A DNA stretch of 14,940 bases from Campylobacterota bacterium. GTDB taxonomy: Bacteria > Campylobacterota > Campylobacteria > Campylobacterales > Sulfurovaceae. Shown here piece after piece: positions 13,137 through 14,940 of this stretch; position 1 is the stretch's first letter, and each line of letters begins with the position of its first letter. The position numbers and the translations under genes were made by a program. The DNA is taken from NCBI GenBank assembly GCA_011330645.1, contig DRQB01000161.1, positions 1-14,940 on the forward strand. The letters are read 5' to 3'. The notes under the pieces were generated by a model, which was not told the origin of the DNA, did not search any database, and saw only the letters and a list, made by a program, of their open reading frames with translations.

Positions 13137-14940
13137 ATGACTATACGTAATAGACTTAAACTAATTGGACTGGTACCAATTACACTCCTCATCATACTTT
13201 CAAGTTATTTCTTTATAACTTCGTATCTGAATTTTGAGAAAGCCAATGCACTCAAAACAGTACTAACCAATAATGCTAAGCTATCAACTGTGCTCACAGA
13301 GGTTGGAAAAGAACGTGGACTTACTGCGATGTATATTGGAAGTGAACAACAAGCATTTTATGATTCACTCAAACAACAACGTATCAATACAGACAATACA
13401 CTTAATGCAACTAAAAGTTCCTTGCAAATTCAAGACACGAGTTATATTCCTCTCCTTTTAAACCTACTAGGAGAAGAGAATAGTATTAATACTAAGCTAT
13501 ATCAACAATTTTTAGGTAATATTAAAAAACTTCCTACGATACGAAAAGAAGTTGACTCTGGACATGCAAACTTTAAAAAAGTATTTTTTGATGGGTATGT
13601 CAAAACGCTCTCTACCCCAATACTGGATAACCTCTTACAAATTAACAATTTTGCACTGAATACAGAGATTTCCTCGCTCGTTTCTACCCTTTCTCAACTT
13701 TATACAGCAAAAGAAAATACAGGACTGGAAAGAGGATTTGTTGCTTACTATATGACCAAAAAAGCTTCAATGGCATTTGATGAAATCGCTTTGTGGGATG
13801 AGTACAAAACAAAAGCAAATGTATTTGATGTAAATCAAGTTACAAACCTTCAACTTCGTCAACAACTCACTCAGCTGTATACCAACCCATCAAATGCAGA
13901 TATGTTGACTGAGCTTGCAGAAACCTCATCTGCTATTCAAACTGATGTGGATAATGGGGATTATGCAGAAGAATCTATGGATTGGTTTGCATTACAAACA
14001 CAAAAAATATCACTCCTGTCTAAAGCAGAACTTGTCGTTTCCAATGCATTATGGAAAAAAAGTGATATTTATCTTCAAAAACAATTGTTGCTTCTTGCAA
14101 TTGCAGCAGCCATTTGGTTACTCAGTTTTATTCTGGCGTATTTAGGGTTTACCACAACCAGAGATATTACAAGAAACATTCAAGAACTTGAAGATGTTCT
14201 TAACAAAGCTGTGGAAGAGATGAAAAACAGTGACCAATACTTAAGTTCAGACACAGCAGGTATTGAAAATATTGAGCTTGATACCCATGAGGGTACCAAA
14301 GAAGCCTATAAATTCCTTGAAACACTAGTTGAAACAGCCAAAGATGATAAGTTAACTGCCTTACAAGCCAATGAAGCAAAATCACTTTTCCTTGCCAATA
14401 TGTCTCATGAGATTCGTACACCGCTTAATGGTATCGTTGGATTTACTGAAATTTTACGAAGTACAGATTTGACAGCAGAACAAGATGAATTCCTAGCGAT
14501 TATCGATAAAAGTTCAGAAAACCTACTCAGTATTATCAATAACATTCTTGACCTTTCAAAAATTGAAAGTAATAAAATTGAAATTGAAAATGTTGTTTTT
14601 GATGCAGAAGAAGAATTTGAATCCGCTGTTGAAACCTATGCTGTTGGTGCAGCAGAAAAAAATATTGATTTGAATTATTATATGGATCCAACCATTGCCA
14701 CGAAACTCAAAGGTGATCCAACAAAAATTAAAGAAATTATTATTAACCTTCTTTCTAATGCCATTAAATTTACAAGTTATGGTGGAGAAATCAACCTTAC
14801 GATTAAAAAAACCCATGAAGAGGGTGATTTAAATCCTAAAATCACTTTCTCCGTACAGGATAATGGTATTGGTATGACAAAAGATCAACAATCACGTATC
14901 TTTGAAGCATTTTCACAAGCAGATGTTTCAGTTACCAGAA
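13137..14940 (+). CDS. NIT-domain sensor histidine kinase (3' end beyond window)
   Basis: The frame opens at ATG 13137, with AAGGAA seven bases upstream, and stays open to the right edge (601 codons). One membrane segment at about 9-28 and a second at about 317-340 enclose a helical periplasmic domain of about 285 residues. It carries two ERG repeats, TEVGKERGLTAMYIGS and NTGLERGFVAYYM, characteristic of the NIT (nitrate- and nitrite-sensing) domain. The cytosolic part has a HisKA dimerisation domain with SLFLANMSHEIRTPLNG (phospho-acceptor H424) and a HATPase_c domain with the N box LLSNAIKFT, the G1 box DNGIGM and IFEAFSQAD. The motif style is that of BarA-like hybrid kinases, so receiver domains may follow outside the window. 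Co-transcription with the HPt gene supports a multistep phosphorelay. Nitrate as the ligand is inferred from the family. Confidence 0.92.
   Translation, partial: MTIRNRLKLIGLVPITLLIILSSYFFITSYLNFEKANALKTVLTNNAKLSTVLTEVGKERGLTAMYIGSEQQAFYDSLKQQRINTDNTLNATKSSLQIQDTSYIPLLLNLLGEENSINTKLYQQFLGNIKKLPTIRKEVDSGHANFKKVFFDGYVKTLSTPILDNLLQINNFALNTEISSLVSTLSQLYTAKENTGLERGFVAYYMTKKASMAFDEIALWDEYKTKANVFDVNQVTNLQLRQQLTQLYTNPSNADMLTELAETSSAIQTDVDNGDYAEESMDWFALQTQKISLLSKAELVVSNALWKKSDIYLQKQLLLLAIAAAIWLLSFILAYLGFTTTRDITRNIQELEDVLNKAVEEMKNSDQYLSSDTAGIENIELDTHEGTKEAYKFLETLVETAKDDKLTALQANEAKSLFLANMSHEIRTPLNGIVGFTEILRSTDLTAEQDEFLAIIDKSSENLLSIINNILDLSKIESNKIEIENVVFDAEEEFESAVETYAVGAAEKNIDLNYYMDPTIATKLKGDPTKIKEIIINLLSNAIKFTSYGGEINLTIKKTHEEGDLNPKITFSVQDNGIGMTKDQQSRIFEAFSQADVSVTR

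Noticed and set aside
1..14940. CRISPR arrays, tRNA or rRNA genes, insertion sequences, phage or defence genes
   Set aside because: No regularly spaced direct repeats, cloverleaf sequences, transposase or nuclease/toxin motifs were recognised on either strand.

Overview
The window is AT-rich, gene-dense bacterial DNA. The gene set (htpG, guaA, nhaD-type antiporter, nadB, DUF721 gene, uvrC, a stand-alone Aer-type PAS protein, an HPt protein and a NIT-domain sensor kinase), the AT-rich codon use and the style of the proteins suggest a Campylobacterota chromosome, probably Sulfurovum- or Sulfurimonas-like. This assignment is inference from protein character, not from a search.

Layout. (1) Bases 1-1190, plus strand: the 3' part of a GGDEF-EAL gene whose GGDEF signature is degenerate and whose EAL domain looks catalytically intact. 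It converges on htpG across a perfect 11-bp inverted repeat. (2) Bases 1216-8799, all minus strand. In transcription order: a tiny lipoprotein gene, nadB (TTG start), the nhaD-type antiporter, a 120-nt intergenic stretch with a near-perfect 20-bp hairpin and a GC-rich folded element, guaA, a small membrane/zinc-ribbon protein overlapping a membrane-anchored transglutaminase-like protein, and htpG with its own TTGAAA-17-TATAAT promoter. (3) Bases 8770-10994, plus strand: a DUF721 (DciA-like) gene overlapping uvrC by 13 nt. Its first 30 bases overlap, head to head, the start of the lipoprotein gene. (4) Bases 10995-14940, plus strand: a leader containing a strong look-alike of the class I cyclic-di-GMP riboswitch (GEMM-I), then a signalling operon. 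The operon encodes a 139-residue Aer-type FAD-PAS protein, a 469-residue protein with tandem HPt domains (the first lacking its histidine), and a histidine kinase with a periplasmic NIT (nitrate/nitrite-sensing) domain that runs off the right edge.

How it fits together. Most of the window is housekeeping: protein folding, GMP and NAD synthesis, sodium/proton exchange and nucleotide excision repair. The unusual part is the right end. There a redox/energy sensor, a phosphotransfer protein and a kinase share what looks like one transcript, apparently headed by a cyclic-di-GMP aptamer. If correct, second-messenger level would gate expression of a redox/nitrate phosphorelay. A separate cyclic-di-GMP phosphodiesterase gene lies at the left edge, with no evidence of a direct link. 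The most useful additions to a standard annotation are the riboswitch, the 43-codon lipoprotein gene and the structured element between nhaD and guaA.
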